From Pandoraea pnomenusa (lineage in GTDB: Bacteria; Pseudomonadota; Gammaproteobacteria; Burkholderiales; Burkholderiaceae): a stretch of 64,000 bases of DNA. Shown here piece by piece: positions 53,924 through 63,420 of this stretch (position 1 is its first letter; the number at the start of each line of letters is the position of its first letter). The translations under genes and the position numbers were made by a program. The DNA lies in the NCBI RefSeq assembly GCF_000767615.3, contig NZ_CP009553.3, forward strand, positions 1,488,001 to 1,552,000, read 5' to 3'. Below the pieces are notes generated by a model, which was given only the letters and a program-made list of their open reading frames with translations, had not been told where the DNA came from and made no database searches.

Positions 53924-55244
53924 GCTGCACGCCCCCATTGTGCGACGCGGACCCGGTGCCACCGGTGTTCGACGGCAGGCTCACGGCGGGCCCCACCGAC
54001 GCGTCGAGCGGTGCGCTCAGCGAGAGCGTCGTCCGCGCGGCGTTGCTGCCTTGTTCCGCCTGCCTGGCCGGAGCGCCCCGCGCCGGTCGGTGGGTGTCGA
54101 CGTCGGCCGTCACCGACAATCCCGGCAACAACACCGCGCGCAGGGATTCGGGCACGTCGAGACGAATGCGCACCGGAACGCGCTGCACGATCTTGGTGAA
54201 GTTACCCGTGGCGTTTTGCGCGGGAAGCAGCGCGAACTGCGCGCCGGTGCCGGGCGAGAGCGAGTCGACCACGCCGTGGATCGGCTCGCCCGGCAGCGCG
54301 TCGACGTGCACCGTCACCGGTTGCCCGGCACGCATGTGACCGACCTGCGTCTCCTTGAAGTTTGCCGTCAGGTAGACGTTCTGAACCGGCACGACCGTCA
54401 GCAGACGCGTGCCGGGTTGCGCAAACTGGCCAACGCGAACGGCGCGATCGCCCACGCGGCCGGCCAGCGTGCTCTTGACGACAGTGTCGGCCAGATCGAG
54501 CTCCGCCTTGCGGGCGCCGGCCTGCGCCACCGCCAGTTGAGCCCGGGCCTGCGCGAGTGCGGCATCGAGCGTATCGGTCTGGCGCTGGGTCGACTGCAGA
54601 CTGGCCTCGTTGCTCTTGAGTGCGGCGTCGGCGCGAGTGCTTGCATTGCGCAATTCGGCCAGGCGCTCGTCCGTCTCGGCACCCGTAGCCACGAGTGGGG
54701 CGTAGCGCCTGACCTGACCGGCCGAATACGCCGCGTTGGCGCGTGCGCTGTCGAGTTCCGCCCGCGCCTGAGCGATGGTGGCGGCGTGCTGCGCGAGTTC
54801 GGCCTGTGCGCGGGCAACGTCGGCTTCACGGGCAACGACCGTCGCACGCGCCTCATCGTAGGCCGCCTGGTACTGACGGCTATCGAGCCGCACCAGCGGT
54901 TGGCCGACGCTCACCGTTTCGTTGTCACGCACCAATACTTCGGTGACGTAGCCGCCCACCTTCGGCGCGACGGTCATGCTGTCGGCCTGCAGATAGGCAT
55001 CGTCGGTGGATTCGATGAAGCGCCCGACGAACCACCAATGCGTGCCCCAGCCGAGGCACGCCACCATGCCCAGCGCGAGCGCGCCGAGCAAAAGGCGTTT
55101 GCGGCGTGGGTTGCGCGGGGTTTGCGTTGGCCCGGGTGTGCGCGCGCTCGCCTCGGCGCCGCCGTCTCTGGCGGCGGGCGAATCGACGCCGTGCACGGCG
55201 CCATGCGTTGATTCCGCCGGTTTGACCTGTGCTGCCGTCGTCAT
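53916..55244 (-). CDS. HlyD/EmrA-family efflux adaptor
   Basis: A 442-residue membrane-fusion protein with one N-terminal helix (about 50-70) after a polar 45-residue tail. ESTDDAYLQADSMTVAPKVGGYV is the EmrA hallmark (landmark STDDAYLQAD), followed by a long coiled-coil hairpin and a barrel with VYLTANFKETQVG. GAGGAACGCGC precedes the ATG at 55244. It is the first gene of the operon; the operator and promoter lie at 55255-55304. Confidence 0.93.
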   Translation of the reverse strand: MTTAAQVKPAESTHGAVHGVDSPAARDGGAEASARTPGPTQTPRNPRRKRLLLGALALGMVACLGWGTHWWFVGRFIESTDDAYLQADSMTVAPKVGGYVTEVLVRDNETVSVGQPLVRLDSRQYQAAYDEARATVVAREADVARAQAELAQHAATIAQARAELDSARANAAYSAGQVRRYAPLVATGAETDERLAELRNASTRADAALKSNEASLQSTQRQTDTLDAALAQARAQLAVAQAGARKAELDLADTVVKSTLAGRVGDRAVRVGQFAQPGTRLLTVVPVQNVYLTANFKETQVGHMRAGQPVTVHVDALPGEPIHGVVDSLSPGTGAQFALLPAQNATGNFTKIVQRVPVRIRLDVPESLRAVLLPGLSVTADVDTHRPARGAPARQAEQGSNAARTTLSLSAPLDASVGPAVSLPSNTGGTGSASHNGGVQHG

Positions 55245-55254
55245 GCGCGTTCCT

Positions 55255-55290
55255 CAGAATTATTCCAATTGGCAGAATTATTCCAGTTGA
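55255..55290. promoter_or_regulatory. tandem direct-repeat operator of the EmrAB-like operon
   Basis: Two 18-base direct repeats, 55255-55272 and 55273-55290, match at 16 of 18 positions. Each holds a GAATTATTC palindrome. They start 11 bases before the adaptor gene and cover its -10, so the divergent TetR regulator is the likely binder. Confidence 0.65.
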
Positions 55291-55304
55291 TCGATTTATG
55301 TCAA
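55277..55304 (-). promoter_or_regulatory. promoter of the EmrAB-like operon
   Basis: On the reverse strand a perfect TTGACA (55299-55304) and AATAAT (55277-55282) are 16 bases apart. The -10 lies inside the second direct repeat. A forward promoter for the TetR gene (TTGATC at 55287-55292, TATATT at 55309-55314) overlaps it. Confidence 0.65.
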
Positions 55305-55346
55305 GTGTTATATTTTTGACGAAAGTTTTGGCAAGCAAGGAGTGAC

Positions 55347-56099
55347 ATGACAGGGACTTCACGCGCCGGGCGCGCACGGAGTGCCGCTGCGCGCCCGCGC
55401 CATGCGGTCGACACGGGGTATCAGCGCGGTGAGGAAACACGCGCGAGGATTATCCTGGCGGCGATCAAGTGCTTCGGGGAATATGGATTCGCGGGCGCGT
55501 CCACGCGCGACATTGCCGCCGAGGCGGGCGTGAACGCGCCGGCGCTGCAGTATTACTTCGATAACAAGGAAGGGGTGTACAAGGCGTGCGTGGAGTACAT
55601 CGCGGACCTCATCCTTGGGCAGATGAGCGCGGCGATCGAAGCGGCCGAGCAGGTGCTGATCGATCCGGCCTCGACCGACCGGCAACTCATCGACGCGTTC
55701 CTTGAATTGCAGAACCGCAAGGCGGGCTTCATGGAGGAGGTGCCGGAGATTGATGGCTGGCACATGTTCATGGCGCGCGAGCAGGCGGGGCTGGGCCCGG
55801 AGGCGGGCTTCAAGGTGTTCCACGAGCGTGTCTCGAGGCGTCTGGCGGCGGTCGGCGCGGGCATCGTGACACGCCTTGCCGGCGTGGCGCCCGACGATGA
55901 GGCGATGCGCATTCGCGCCGTGTGCATCAGCACGTTGGGCATGGCGTTTCGCGTGATGCGTCGCTCGGTCGATTGCTCGATGGGATGGGACGGCGAGCCG
56001 AACCCCGAACGCAACCGGATGGTGCGCGACGCCGTGCTCGAACAAACGCGCTATCTGCTCGAGCGCACGGTGCGGCAGCGCAAGGCGTCGGGCCGCTAG
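55347..56099 (+). CDS. TetR-family regulator of the EmrAB-like pump
   Basis: A 250-residue TetR-family protein. The HTH spans about 40-75 (ILAAIKCFGEYGFAGAST, DIAAEAGVNAPALQYYFDNKEGVYKACVEY, seen as LQYYFDNKEGVY). The larger C-terminal domain resembles the CerR/DUF1956-type. An Arg/Ala-rich 25-residue tail precedes the HTH. AAGGAG precedes the ATG. It is divergent from the pump operon with a repeat-type operator between, so it probably represses it. Confidence 0.9.
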   Translation: MTGTSRAGRARSAAARPRHAVDTGYQRGEETRARIILAAIKCFGEYGFAGASTRDIAAEAGVNAPALQYYFDNKEGVYKACVEYIADLILGQMSAAIEAAEQVLIDPASTDRQLIDAFLELQNRKAGFMEEVPEIDGWHMFMAREQAGLGPEAGFKVFHERVSRRLAAVGAGIVTRLAGVAPDDEAMRIRAVCISTLGMAFRVMRRSVDCSMGWDGEPNPERNRMVRDAVLEQTRYLLERTVRQRKASGR

Positions 56100-56148
56100 C
56101 GCGGCCGCCCGACGCGGGGCATGCGAGATGCGAGAGTGGGCTAGGGTG

Positions 56149-56170
56149 GGCGAGGACGGCCGTCCTCGCC
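56149..56170. terminator. 22-bp perfect palindrome between convergent tetR and porin genes
   Basis: An uninterrupted palindrome centred on GGCC, seven bases before the porin stop. It can form a stem in transcripts of either strand and probably acts as a bidirectional terminator. There is no U-tract. Confidence 0.55.
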
Positions 56171-56176
56171 GGAGGC

Positions 56177-57265
56177 TCAGAAGATGTGGCGGATACCCGT
56201 TGCCACGCCCACCTGTGTCGAATTGCCCGGCAGTTCGATGCGCGCCGCACCACTTACCTTGTTGTAATCGACGGTGCCGTAGATCTGGGTGCGTCGGGAC
56301 AGCGAGTACTCGGCGAGCAGCACATACGTATAGCGGCGGCCCGAGCCGGCATCGCCCGCCTGCGCGTTGATGTTCCTGATGTCGTCGAAATACGCCGCAC
56401 CGGTGATGGCGAGGTTCGGCATCGCCTGCACGGTGGTGCCGAGATAGAACGTCATGTCCTTGCGCGGATTGTCATTCAGGTTGCCGGTGGCGACCGTGTG
56501 AGCCGGGTCGTTGAGCGTGCCGTCGAGCCAGCCGCTGCGATCGCGCCCGCCCATGTAGCCGACGAACACCCTGGCGATGGAAACGCTGTAGATACCGCCC
56601 AGGCCCCACATCTGCTGCACGCGTTTGGCGGCGTCGCGGGCCTGCTGGTAGACACCCGCGACCTGCAACGGCCCCATGGCATAGGCTGCGCGCGCGCCCC
56701 AGTAATTGCTGGCGGCCATCGTGCCGGCGGTATTGCCGAAGCCGTAGGTCGCGCCGACCGACAGGCCGCCGAACGTACCGGCATAGCTCACGGCATTGTC
56801 GACGCGCCCGCGCGTGATGTTGTACATCCACGAGTTGTTCGCATAGTTGCCGATCGTGAGCGGGTCGAAGTCGCCGTAGACGTTGAACGCCTCCGTGGCC
56901 TGACGGCCGAGCTTGACGGTGCCGTACTGGTTTTGCAGGCCGACGAACGCGTAGCGGTCGAACAGGCGCGGATTGTTCGTGAGTTGACCGTTCTGCGGAT
57001 TGATGCCGGACTCGAGCTGGAAGATCGCCTTCATGCCGCCGCCCAGGTCTTCCGATCCCTTGAAGCCGAAGCGGCTGTTGGTCACGGCGCCGTTGGCGAC
57101 TTGCCAGAGGGCGTCGTTGTTGGCGTTTGCGTTGGTCTGATAACGCACGCTCTGGTCGACGATCCCGTAAAGGGTGACCGAGCTTTGCGCTGCGGCGGCG
57201 GTACTGAAGGCAAGGCCGCAGGCGGCCGAGAGCACGGCCAGACCGGCCGGAATTGCGGACTTCAT
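56177..57265 (-). CDS. outer-membrane porin (Gram-negative porin family)
   Basis: A 362-residue trimeric-type porin. The signal peptide ends STAAAA-QSSVTLYGIVD, the standard Burkholderiaceae porin start. NSRFGFKGSEDLGGGMKAIFQLE and RLFDRYAFVGLQNQYGTVKLGRQ follow (each named by landmarks FGFKGSEDLGGG and FVGLQNQYGTVKLGR), and the protein ends in phenylalanine, as outer-membrane barrels do. AGGAGAC precedes the ATG. It would allow passive entry of small hydrophilic solutes. Confidence 0.95.
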   Translation of the reverse strand: MKSAIPAGLAVLSAACGLAFSTAAAAQSSVTLYGIVDQSVRYQTNANANNDALWQVANGAVTNSRFGFKGSEDLGGGMKAIFQLESGINPQNGQLTNNPRLFDRYAFVGLQNQYGTVKLGRQATEAFNVYGDFDPLTIGNYANNSWMYNITRGRVDNAVSYAGTFGGLSVGATYGFGNTAGTMAASNYWGARAAYAMGPLQVAGVYQQARDAAKRVQQMWGLGGIYSVSIARVFVGYMGGRDRSGWLDGTLNDPAHTVATGNLNDNPRKDMTFYLGTTVQAMPNLAITGAAYFDDIRNINAQAGDAGSGRRYTYVLLAEYSLSRRTQIYGTVDYNKVSGAARIELPGNSTQVGVATGIRHIF

Positions 57266-57501
57266 GAGTCTCCTTTGTTGTCTTGAAGACGTTCAGGGCG
57301 TGTTCAAACCTCCGCGTCCGCGATCGATTTCGCAGCGCACGGAGCGATTCGGCACGACAGCAGCCATCGCCGAAATCCGCCCGGTATGTCGAGGTGCCGA
57401 AATGCCGCCTGCGTCCGGCCGCCTGGGCAGGGACCGCACACCAGCGCAAAAACGGAACTTGCTTGCTATTTCTGTCGGAGAACTGGCGGCGGGTCGAAGG
57501 A

Positions 57502-57538
57502 TCTGCCAGAATTTGGGAAAACTTGACGGATTCTGCCA
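57502..57538. promoter_or_regulatory. direct repeat before the Lrp-type gene
   Basis: TCTGCCA occurs at 57502-57508 and 57532-57538, 30 bases apart (three helical turns), the second touching the Lrp start codon. It may be an autoregulatory site; support is weak. Confidence 0.3.
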
Positions 57539-58012
57539 ATGAACCTCGACCTTGCCGATCTGCGCATTCTTCGCCATCTCGAACTCAACGGTCGCATCTC
57601 CAACCAGGAGCTTGCCGATGCCGTCGGCTTGTCGCCGTCGGCATGCCTGCGCCGGGTGAAGCTGCTCGAAGATCGCGGGGTGATTTCCGGGTATCGCTGC
57701 ATCGTGGACGCACAGCATATCGGGCTGGAGTTCGAAGCGCTAGTGCAGATCACGCTGCGTCCGGACGTGGAACAGTGGCATGAAAAGTTTCTGGCGTGCG
57801 TGCAGAACTGGCCCGAAGTGGTCACCGCGCGCATCGTCACCGGCTCGGCCAATTACATCCTGACAGTAAGAGCGCGCAACCTCGCGCATTACTCCGACTT
57901 CATCGTCAATGAGCTGTACCGCGCCCCGGCCGTGATGTCGATTCAGTCGAACATCGTGCTCAAGACGATCAAGAACGCGCAGTCGCTGGTCGATCTCGTC
58001 AGGCAAAAGTAA
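57539..58012 (+). CDS. Lrp/AsnC-family transcriptional regulator
   Basis: A 157-residue Lrp-type protein: winged helix at about 5-60 (LADLRILRHLELNGRIS, ELADAVGLSPSACLRRVKLLEDRGVI, landmark LSPSACLRRVKLLE) and a RAM effector domain with VTGSANYILTVRARNLAHYSDF. It precedes the hydroxyacid oxidase gene by 89 bases on the same strand and likely controls it or an amino-acid pathway. No strong RBS is present (GGA eight bases before the ATG). Confidence 0.88.
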   Translation: MNLDLADLRILRHLELNGRISNQELADAVGLSPSACLRRVKLLEDRGVISGYRCIVDAQHIGLEFEALVQITLRPDVEQWHEKFLACVQNWPEVVTARIVTGSANYILTVRARNLAHYSDFIVNELYRAPAVMSIQSNIVLKTIKNAQSLVDLVRQK

Positions 58013-58101
58013 AAAATATAGAAGATATTAACTAATTCCCGTGGCGCGAGACATCGCGCGAGGGCAATCCCAGCAGAGCAGGACAGAAGAAGAGACGCAG
58101 C

Positions 58102-59289
58102 ATGGAAGTCATTACGACCATCGAGGACTTGCGGGTTCTCGCGCAGCGGCGGGTGCCGCGCATGTTTTACGAGTATGTCGATTCGGGGTCGTGGACCGAG
58201 TCCACCTATCGCGCCAACGCGGCGGATTTCGCCGGTATCGGGTTCCGTCAGCGGGTGGCGGTCAATATCGAGCATCGCAGCACTCGCTCGACGATGCTGG
58301 GGACGCCGGTCGCCATGCCGGTGGCGCTCGCCCCGACGGGGATGACCGGCATGCAGCATGCCGATGGCGAAATCCTCGCGGCCCGCGCGGCCGAGGCGTT
58401 CGGCGTGCCGTTCACGCTCTCGACCGTGTCGATCTGTTCCATCGAGGACGTGGCGGCGCACACGAAGGCGCCGTTCTGGTTCCAGTTATACGTGATGCGC
58501 GATCGCGACTTCATCGAGCGATTGATCGATCGCGCCAAGGCGGCGGGGTGTTCGGCGTTGATGGTGACGATGGATCTGCAGATCAGCGGCCAGCGTCATC
58601 GCGACATCAAGAACGGTCTGTCGGCGCCGCCGAAGCTCACGTTGCCGAACATCGCGAACATGATGACCAAGCCACGCTGGTGCATGGGAATGCTCGGCAC
58701 GCGGCGTCGCACGTTCGGCAACATCGTGGGGCATGCCAAGGGCGTGGACGACATCGGTTCGCTCGCCGCGTGGTCGGCGGCGCAGTTCGACCCGTGCCTG
58801 TCGTGGAACGATGTCGAGTGGATCAAGAAGCGTTGGGGCGGGAAGCTGGTACTCAAGGGCGTGCTCGACCCGGAAGACGCGCGCGCGGCGCGCGATACGG
58901 GCGCGGATGCGATCGTGGTGAGCAACCATGGAGGGCGTCAGCTCGACGGCGCGATTTCGACGATTCGGGCCCTGCCGGACATCGTCTCGGCGGTGGGACG
59001 CGACATGGAAGTCTGGCTCGACGGCGGCGTGCGCTCGGGGCAGGACGTGATCAAGGCGCTGGCGCTGGGCGCCAAGGGCACGCTGATCGGTCGCCCGTTT
59101 CTGTATGGCCTCGGCGCGATGGGGCAGGCGGGCGTGCGTCGTGCGCTCGAGGTGATCGCCAAGGAAATGGACGTGACGATGGCGTTGACCGGACGCACGA
59201 CGATCGACCGGCTCGATACGTCCATGCTCATCCCCGGCAGCTACCCGACGGGAATCGGGCCTTATCTGCCGGAGCCGGGCGGCGAGTGA
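58102..59289 (+). CDS. FMN-dependent alpha-hydroxyacid oxidase/dehydrogenase (LldD-like)
   Basis: A 395-residue enzyme of the lactate/mandelate dehydrogenase and glycolate oxidase family. Landmarks are RRVPRMFYEYVDSGSWTE at the start, VALAPTGMTGMQHADGE, the catalytic SNHGGRQLDGA with its histidine at about 276, and WLDGGVRSGQDVIKALALGA for FMN phosphate. It oxidises an L-2-hydroxyacid to the 2-oxoacid. Which acid is not evident. AGAAGAGACG precedes the ATG. Confidence 0.92.
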   Translation: MEVITTIEDLRVLAQRRVPRMFYEYVDSGSWTESTYRANAADFAGIGFRQRVAVNIEHRSTRSTMLGTPVAMPVALAPTGMTGMQHADGEILAARAAEAFGVPFTLSTVSICSIEDVAAHTKAPFWFQLYVMRDRDFIERLIDRAKAAGCSALMVTMDLQISGQRHRDIKNGLSAPPKLTLPNIANMMTKPRWCMGMLGTRRRTFGNIVGHAKGVDDIGSLAAWSAAQFDPCLSWNDVEWIKKRWGGKLVLKGVLDPEDARAARDTGADAIVVSNHGGRQLDGAISTIRALPDIVSAVGRDMEVWLDGGVRSGQDVIKALALGAKGTLIGRPFLYGLGAMGQAGVRRALEVIAKEMDVTMALTGRTTIDRLDTSMLIPGSYPTGIGPYLPEPGGE

Positions 59290-59369
59290 CCCGCCTGCCC
59301 GGCCTGCCCCTCGAAAATCGGGACACGCCGGGCGCATGAGGTAAATCGTCTGCGCCAGGCGCCGGCCGA

Positions 59370-59798
59370 TCAATGATGATGGTGCTTGCGATGGCCGCGG
59401 CGCTTGCCGCGATAGTCGTCGTCGTACGAGTTCGAACGCGACATGTTGCCGCCGAGCGCGGCACCCGCACCGCCGCCCACCGCTGCGCCGATCAGACCGC
59501 CCGAGCGCCCGCCCATCGCGTTGCCCGCGGCGGTACCCGCGCCGCCGCCCAGTGCGCCGCCGAGAATGGCGCCGGTGCGCTCGCGGCGGTTCGAGGTGAT
59601 CGCGCCGCCGGCGCCGCCGCCGACAGCACCGCCCACCACGGCGCCGGTGCTGCCGCCCAGCGCGCCGCCCACGGCAGCGCCCGCGACACCGCCCAGCGCA
59701 CCGCCGAGGGCATTGTTCATATCACTGGCCGAAGCCGTCAGGGAAGTGGTGGCGGCCAGAGCGGCGATCGCCATCATCGGAAAAATTCGCTTGAACAT
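59370..59798 (-). CDS. glycine-zipper exported protein
   Basis: A 142-residue protein with a Sec signal peptide (MFKRIFPMMAIAALAATTS, cleavage after SASA). Most of the mature part is glycine-zipper repeats of the type GGALGGxAGxAxGG, interrupted by ITSNRRERTG. The tail is basic and ends KHHHH. Such proteins associate with or insert into the outer membrane and relate to the YMGG/Rcc01698-type families. The role here is unknown. The ATG at 59798 starts the signal peptide; the upstream open frame has none. Confidence 0.75.
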   Translation of the reverse strand: MFKRIFPMMAIAALAATTSLTASASDMNNALGGALGGVAGAAVGGALGGSTGAVVGGAVGGGAGGAITSNRRERTGAILGGALGGGAGTAAGNAMGGRSGGLIGAAVGGGAGAALGGNMSRSNSYDDDYRGKRRGHRKHHHH

Positions 59799-59931
59799 GA
59801 GTCTCGATTTCCATTCGGATTGACGCGACGCAAGTATAAAGACGCGTCGGCCCCTCGCCGCGGTCCCATTGTTTCGCCTGACGTAAGACGGGTAACAAAG
59901 TGTTTCGGTGCGTGCATTCGTAAGGATTCGG

Positions 59932-60855
59932 CTATACGTCGTCATTGCCGCGCCGCCGCGTTCCCGCCTTCATCTCCGCCACGAAGCGGTACAGTTGCGC
60001 CGCGGCGGGCGAGAGCGGGCGGGCCTTGCTTCGGATCATGCCGACGCGCCGGCTCACGACCGGATCGATCAGCGGCACGCTGGTCAGCAACGGGTGGTCG
60101 CCGCCGGGCATGGCCATCGTGGGTACCGCCGCCACGCCCAGTCCCGCTTCGACCAGACCGAGCATGGTCGTGACGTGCTGTGTCTCGCAAATGCTCGGCG
60201 GCCGCTGCGGCAGTCCCGTCAGCGCCTGATCGAGCAGCAGCCGGTTGCCAGAGACCTTGCCCACCGTGATGTAGTCGTACTCGTAGAGTTCGCGCCACGT
60301 CACCCGCTTCTTGCCGGCAAGCGGATGGTCGCGGCGACAGGCCGCCACGTAGCGTTCCTGGAGCAATAATTTGAATTCGATGTTCGGCTCCTGACTGCCG
60401 ATGAAATTCAGGCCGAAGTCCGCGTCGCCGTTGGCCACCGCTGCCAGCACTTCGTTCGCGCTGGCATCGAGCACCGAGATACGGATGCGTGGAAACGCCC
60501 GGTGGTAACGCGAAATGACCTGCGGCATGAAGTAGTACGCCGCCGATGGCACACAAGCGATGGTCACGTGCCCGAGGCTCGACGACGCCACATCGCGAAT
60601 GCCGAGCAGCGCATTGTCCAGATCGTCCAGAATCCGCTCCGCATCACGGGCAAACGCACGGCCCACGTTGGTGAGCGCCACGCGCCGCGTGCTGCGCTCG
60701 AACAGCTTGACGCCCAGCGCCTCCTCCAGCTTGTCGATCCGGCGCGAGAGCGCCGGTTGCGAGATATGGATCGACTCGGCCGCGCGGCGAAAGCTCGAGA
60801 GCTGTGCCACCGCGCGAAAGGCCTGCAAGTCATTCAGGTCGAAATTGATCGCCAT
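59932..60855 (-). CDS. LysR-family transcriptional regulator
   Basis: A 307-residue LysR protein. The HTH is at about 3-62 (FDLNDLQAFRAVAQLSSFRRAAESIHISQPALSRRI; landmark ESIHISQPALSRRIDKLEEAL), followed by a periplasmic-binding-like effector domain. The ATG at 60855 fits; the longer frame to 60972 covers the operator. It is divergent from the MHS symporter gene, and a perfect LysR box lies between, so it probably controls carboxylate uptake in the 61162-64000 set. Confidence 0.9.
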   Translation of the reverse strand: MAINFDLNDLQAFRAVAQLSSFRRAAESIHISQPALSRRIDKLEEALGVKLFERSTRRVALTNVGRAFARDAERILDDLDNALLGIRDVASSSLGHVTIACVPSAAYYFMPQVISRYHRAFPRIRISVLDASANEVLAAVANGDADFGLNFIGSQEPNIEFKLLLQERYVAACRRDHPLAGKKRVTWRELYEYDYITVGKVSGNRLLLDQALTGLPQRPPSICETQHVTTMLGLVEAGLGVAAVPTMAMPGGDHPLLTSVPLIDPVVSRRVGMIRSKARPLSPAAAQLYRFVAEMKAGTRRRGNDDV

Positions 60856-60947
60856 GTCGTAGGGACGTCCAGAATTCCGGGGTAAGGGTCGCGAGCGCGC
60901 CGGCCGGCATCGCGGCGCCCGACGGAGTGCCGCGCAGTGTAGCGTGT

Positions 60948-60959
60948 TACCGATCGGTA
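60948..60959. promoter_or_regulatory. 12-bp palindrome in the LysR/symporter intergenic region
   Basis: Perfect palindrome TACCGATCGGTA, 20 bases from the LysR box and nearer the lysR gene. A possible second binding site. Confidence 0.35.
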
Positions 60960-60978
60960 GGCGCATTAGCACTCTACG

Positions 60979-61001
60979 ATTGATAGCCTATGCGCATCAA
61001 T
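60979..61001. promoter_or_regulatory. LysR-type T-N11-A operator
   Basis: Perfect arms ATTGAT (60979-60984) and ATCAAT (60996-61001) separated by exactly 11 bases, the classic LysR recognition layout. It lies between the divergent lysR and symporter genes. The rest of the 306-base gap shows only the 60948 palindrome. Confidence 0.7.
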
Positions 61002-61161
61002 CCTTCCAAAACTTGCAATTCACAAGCGACGAACTTCCGGCGCAACATTGGCGCCTTCCAGAATGCGTCCACGGCGAAGAAAAGCGCCCCCGGCGAAGAC
61101 GCAGAACGTCGATTCATTGACGGCCCGATCCTCCGGGCCGCAAGCAACACGGAGACAGCGC

Positions 61162-62490
61162 ATGTCACAGCGCCCCAATGACGCCAATGACGCGGTTTCG
61201 CGTCGCCCCTCGAAAGCCGGCGCGGTCCTGCGCGTGACTGCCGGCAATTTCCTCGAACAGTTCGACTTCTTCCTGTTCGGCTTCTACGCCACCCAGATTT
61301 CCCGTGTCTTCTTTCCGACGAACAGCGAGTTCGCCTCGCTGATGCTCACCTTCGCGGTGTTCGGCGCGGGCTTCCTGATGCGACCGCTCGGTGCCATCGT
61401 GCTGGGCGCGTACATCGACAATGTCGGCCGGCGTAAGGGGTTGGTGACCACGCTGGCCATCATGGCGAGCGGCACGATCCTGATTGCCTTCGTGCCGGGC
61501 TACGAGACGATTGGGCTCGCCGCGCCGGTGCTGGTGCTCATTGGCCGACTGCTGCAGGGTTTCTCGGCGGGGGCGGAGTTGGGCGGCGTGTCGGTGTACC
61601 TGGCCGAAATCGCCACGCCGGGACGCAAGGGGTTCTACACGAGCTGGCAGTCGGCCAGCCAGCAGGTCGCCATCGTCGTCTCGGCGGCCCTCGGCTTCAC
61701 GCTTTCGCTCACGCTCAATGCGCAGCAGATCGCGGCCTGGGGCTGGCGCTTGCCGTTCTTCGTGGGCTGCATGATCGTGCCGGTGATCTTCGCCCTGCGC
61801 CGCTCGCTTCAGGAAAGCGACGAATTCAAGCAGCGCAAGCGCCATCCTTCGCTCGGCGAGGTGTTCCGTTCCATGGCCGCCAACGCGGGCGTGGTCATCG
61901 GCGGCACCATGCTCGTGGCGCTCACGACCACGGCGTTCTATCTGATCACCGTCTACGCGCCGACGTTCGGCAAGAGCGTGCTGCACCTGTCGAGCGCCGA
62001 CGCGCTGCTCGTCACGCTGTGCGTGGGCGTGTCGAACTTCATCTGGCTGCCGATCGGCGGCACGTTGTCCGATCGCATCGGGCGCCGTCCGGTGTTGCTG
62101 CTCTTCGCCGGTCTCACGCTCGTGTCCGCATACCCCGTGCTGACGTTCCTCGTGCAGGCGCCGAGCTTCTCGCGCATGCTCGTCGCACTGCTGTGGCTGT
62201 CGTTCCTGTATGGCATGTACAACGGCGCCATGATCCCGGCGCTGACCGAAGTGATGCCGCCGGAAGTCCGTGTGGCCGGCTTCTCGCTCGCTTACAGCCT
62301 CGCCACGGCAATCTTCGGCGGCTTCACGCCGGCGCTCTCGACCTATCTGATTCACGCCACGGGCGACAAGGCGGCGCCCGGCTACTGGATGAGCTTCGCG
62401 GCGCTGTGCGCGATCTGCGCAACGTTGATGCTCTATCGCCGCCGTGCGGGCGGCCAGGGCAGCACCCGCGCGGAACTTGCCGCCGGCTGA
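61162..62490 (+). CDS. MHS-family MFS symporter (citrate/tricarballylate type)
   Basis: A 442-residue 12-helix metabolite:H+ symporter. [17 protein letters not shown] at about 28-44 is the CitA/TcuC hallmark; [13 protein letters not shown] (motif A), [22 protein letters not shown] and SDRIGRRP follow. GGAGACAGCG precedes the ATG at 61162. Substrates of relatives are citrate and tricarballylate. It is divergent from the LysR regulator, whose binding box is at 60979-61001. Confidence 0.88.
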   Translation: MSQRPNDANDAVSRRPSKAGAVLRVTAGNFLEQFDFFLFGFYATQISRVFFPTNSEFASLMLTFAVFGAGFLMRPLGAIVLGAYIDNVGRRKGLVTTLAIMASGTILIAFVPGYETIGLAAPVLVLIGRLLQGFSAGAELGGVSVYLAEIATPGRKGFYTSWQSASQQVAIVVSAALGFTLSLTLNAQQIAAWGWRLPFFVGCMIVPVIFALRRSLQESDEFKQRKRHPSLGEVFRSMAANAGVVIGGTMLVALTTTAFYLITVYAPTFGKSVLHLSSADALLVTLCVGVSNFIWLPIGGTLSDRIGRRPVLLLFAGLTLVSAYPVLTFLVQAPSFSRMLVALLWLSFLYGMYNGAMIPALTEVMPPEVRVAGFSLAYSLATAIFGGFTPALSTYLIHATGDKAAPGYWMSFAALCAICATLMLYRRRAGGQGSTRAELAAG

Positions 62491-62613
62491 TGCCGCGCAC
62501 CTCGCCCGCCGCCCGCGCTCCTTCGGCGGGGCGGCGCGCCCGAGGCAGATTTCCCTGTCCGACGCCGTCGCGCGTCCGTAATCCCCAAAAGCAAAATTCA
62601 GAGAGACAACACC

Positions 62614-63420
62614 ATGAAAATCACTGCTGCCCAGGCTCGCATGCGTCGCCTGTTGACCGTCTTCGGCGCCGGCATTGCCGCGGCGACGCTGCTCGCCGCC
62701 ACGCCCGCCGTCGCGGAAGAACTTCACGTGATGAACTCCGGCGGTTTCACCGCGGCGTACAAGGTGCTGCTGCCCCGGTTCGAGGCGTCGAGCGGCGACC
62801 ACGTCGACACCGCGTGGGGCCCGTCGATGGGCAAGGCGCCCGAGGCTATCCCCAATCGTCTGGCGCGCGGTGAAACGGCCGACGCCGTGATCATGGTCGG
62901 CTACGCGCTCGACGATCTCATCAAGGCCGGCAAAGTGCGGGCCGACTCCCGCGTCGACCTGGCGGACTCGCGCATCGGCGTGGTGGTCCGGGCAGGCGAG
63001 GCCGTGCCCGACGTGAGCACGCCCGACAAGCTCAAGGCGGCGTTGCTCGCGGCGAAGTCGGTCGCGTATTCCGATAGCGCCAGCGGCGTCTATATCGAGC
63101 GCGAGCTGTTCAAGAAGCTCGGCATTGCGGAGCAGATGCACGGCAAGGGCGTGATGGTGCAGAAGACGCCCGTGGCCGAAAAGGTCGCCGCCGGCGAGTA
63201 CGCGCTGGGGCTGCAACAGGTCAGCGAGCTGCTGCCGGTCAAGGGCGTGAGCTTCGCCGGCAAGATCCCCGAGTCGCTGCAATCGGTCACGCGCTTCGCG
63301 GGCGGCGTGCCGGTCAATGCGCCGCATCCGGAAGAGGCGAAGAAGCTCTTGATGTACATGGCCGCGCCGGACGTGGCGAAGGACGTCCGGTCCACCGGCC
63401 TCGACCCGCTCGTGCATTGA
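62614..63420 (+). CDS. orphan ModA-like periplasmic substrate-binding protein
   Basis: A 268-residue exported protein (signal ends TPAVA-EELHV, about residue 34) of the bacterial extracellular solute-binding family that includes ModA. It begins ELHVMNSGGFTAAYKVLLPRFE and contains GETADAVIMVGYALDDL and SVAYSDSASGVYIER. No permease or ATPase is adjacent, so it is an orphan, perhaps delivering to another system or sensing. It sits 124 bases after the symporter and 150 bases before the amidase gene. GAGAGAC precedes the ATG. Confidence 0.82.
   Translation: MKITAAQARMRRLLTVFGAGIAAATLLAATPAVAEELHVMNSGGFTAAYKVLLPRFEASSGDHVDTAWGPSMGKAPEAIPNRLARGETADAVIMVGYALDDLIKAGKVRADSRVDLADSRIGVVVRAGEAVPDVSTPDKLKAALLAAKSVAYSDSASGVYIERELFKKLGIAEQMHGKGVMVQKTPVAEKVAAGEYALGLQQVSELLPVKGVSFAGKIPESLQSVTRFAGGVPVNAPHPEEAKKLLMYMAAPDVAKDVRSTGLDPLVH

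Noticed and set aside
62614..63420. Considered as a second modA
   Set aside because: Resembles ModA-family binding proteins in fold, but lacks a linked modBC and the ModA-specific AAASMKNAL start; left as an orphan solute-binding protein.
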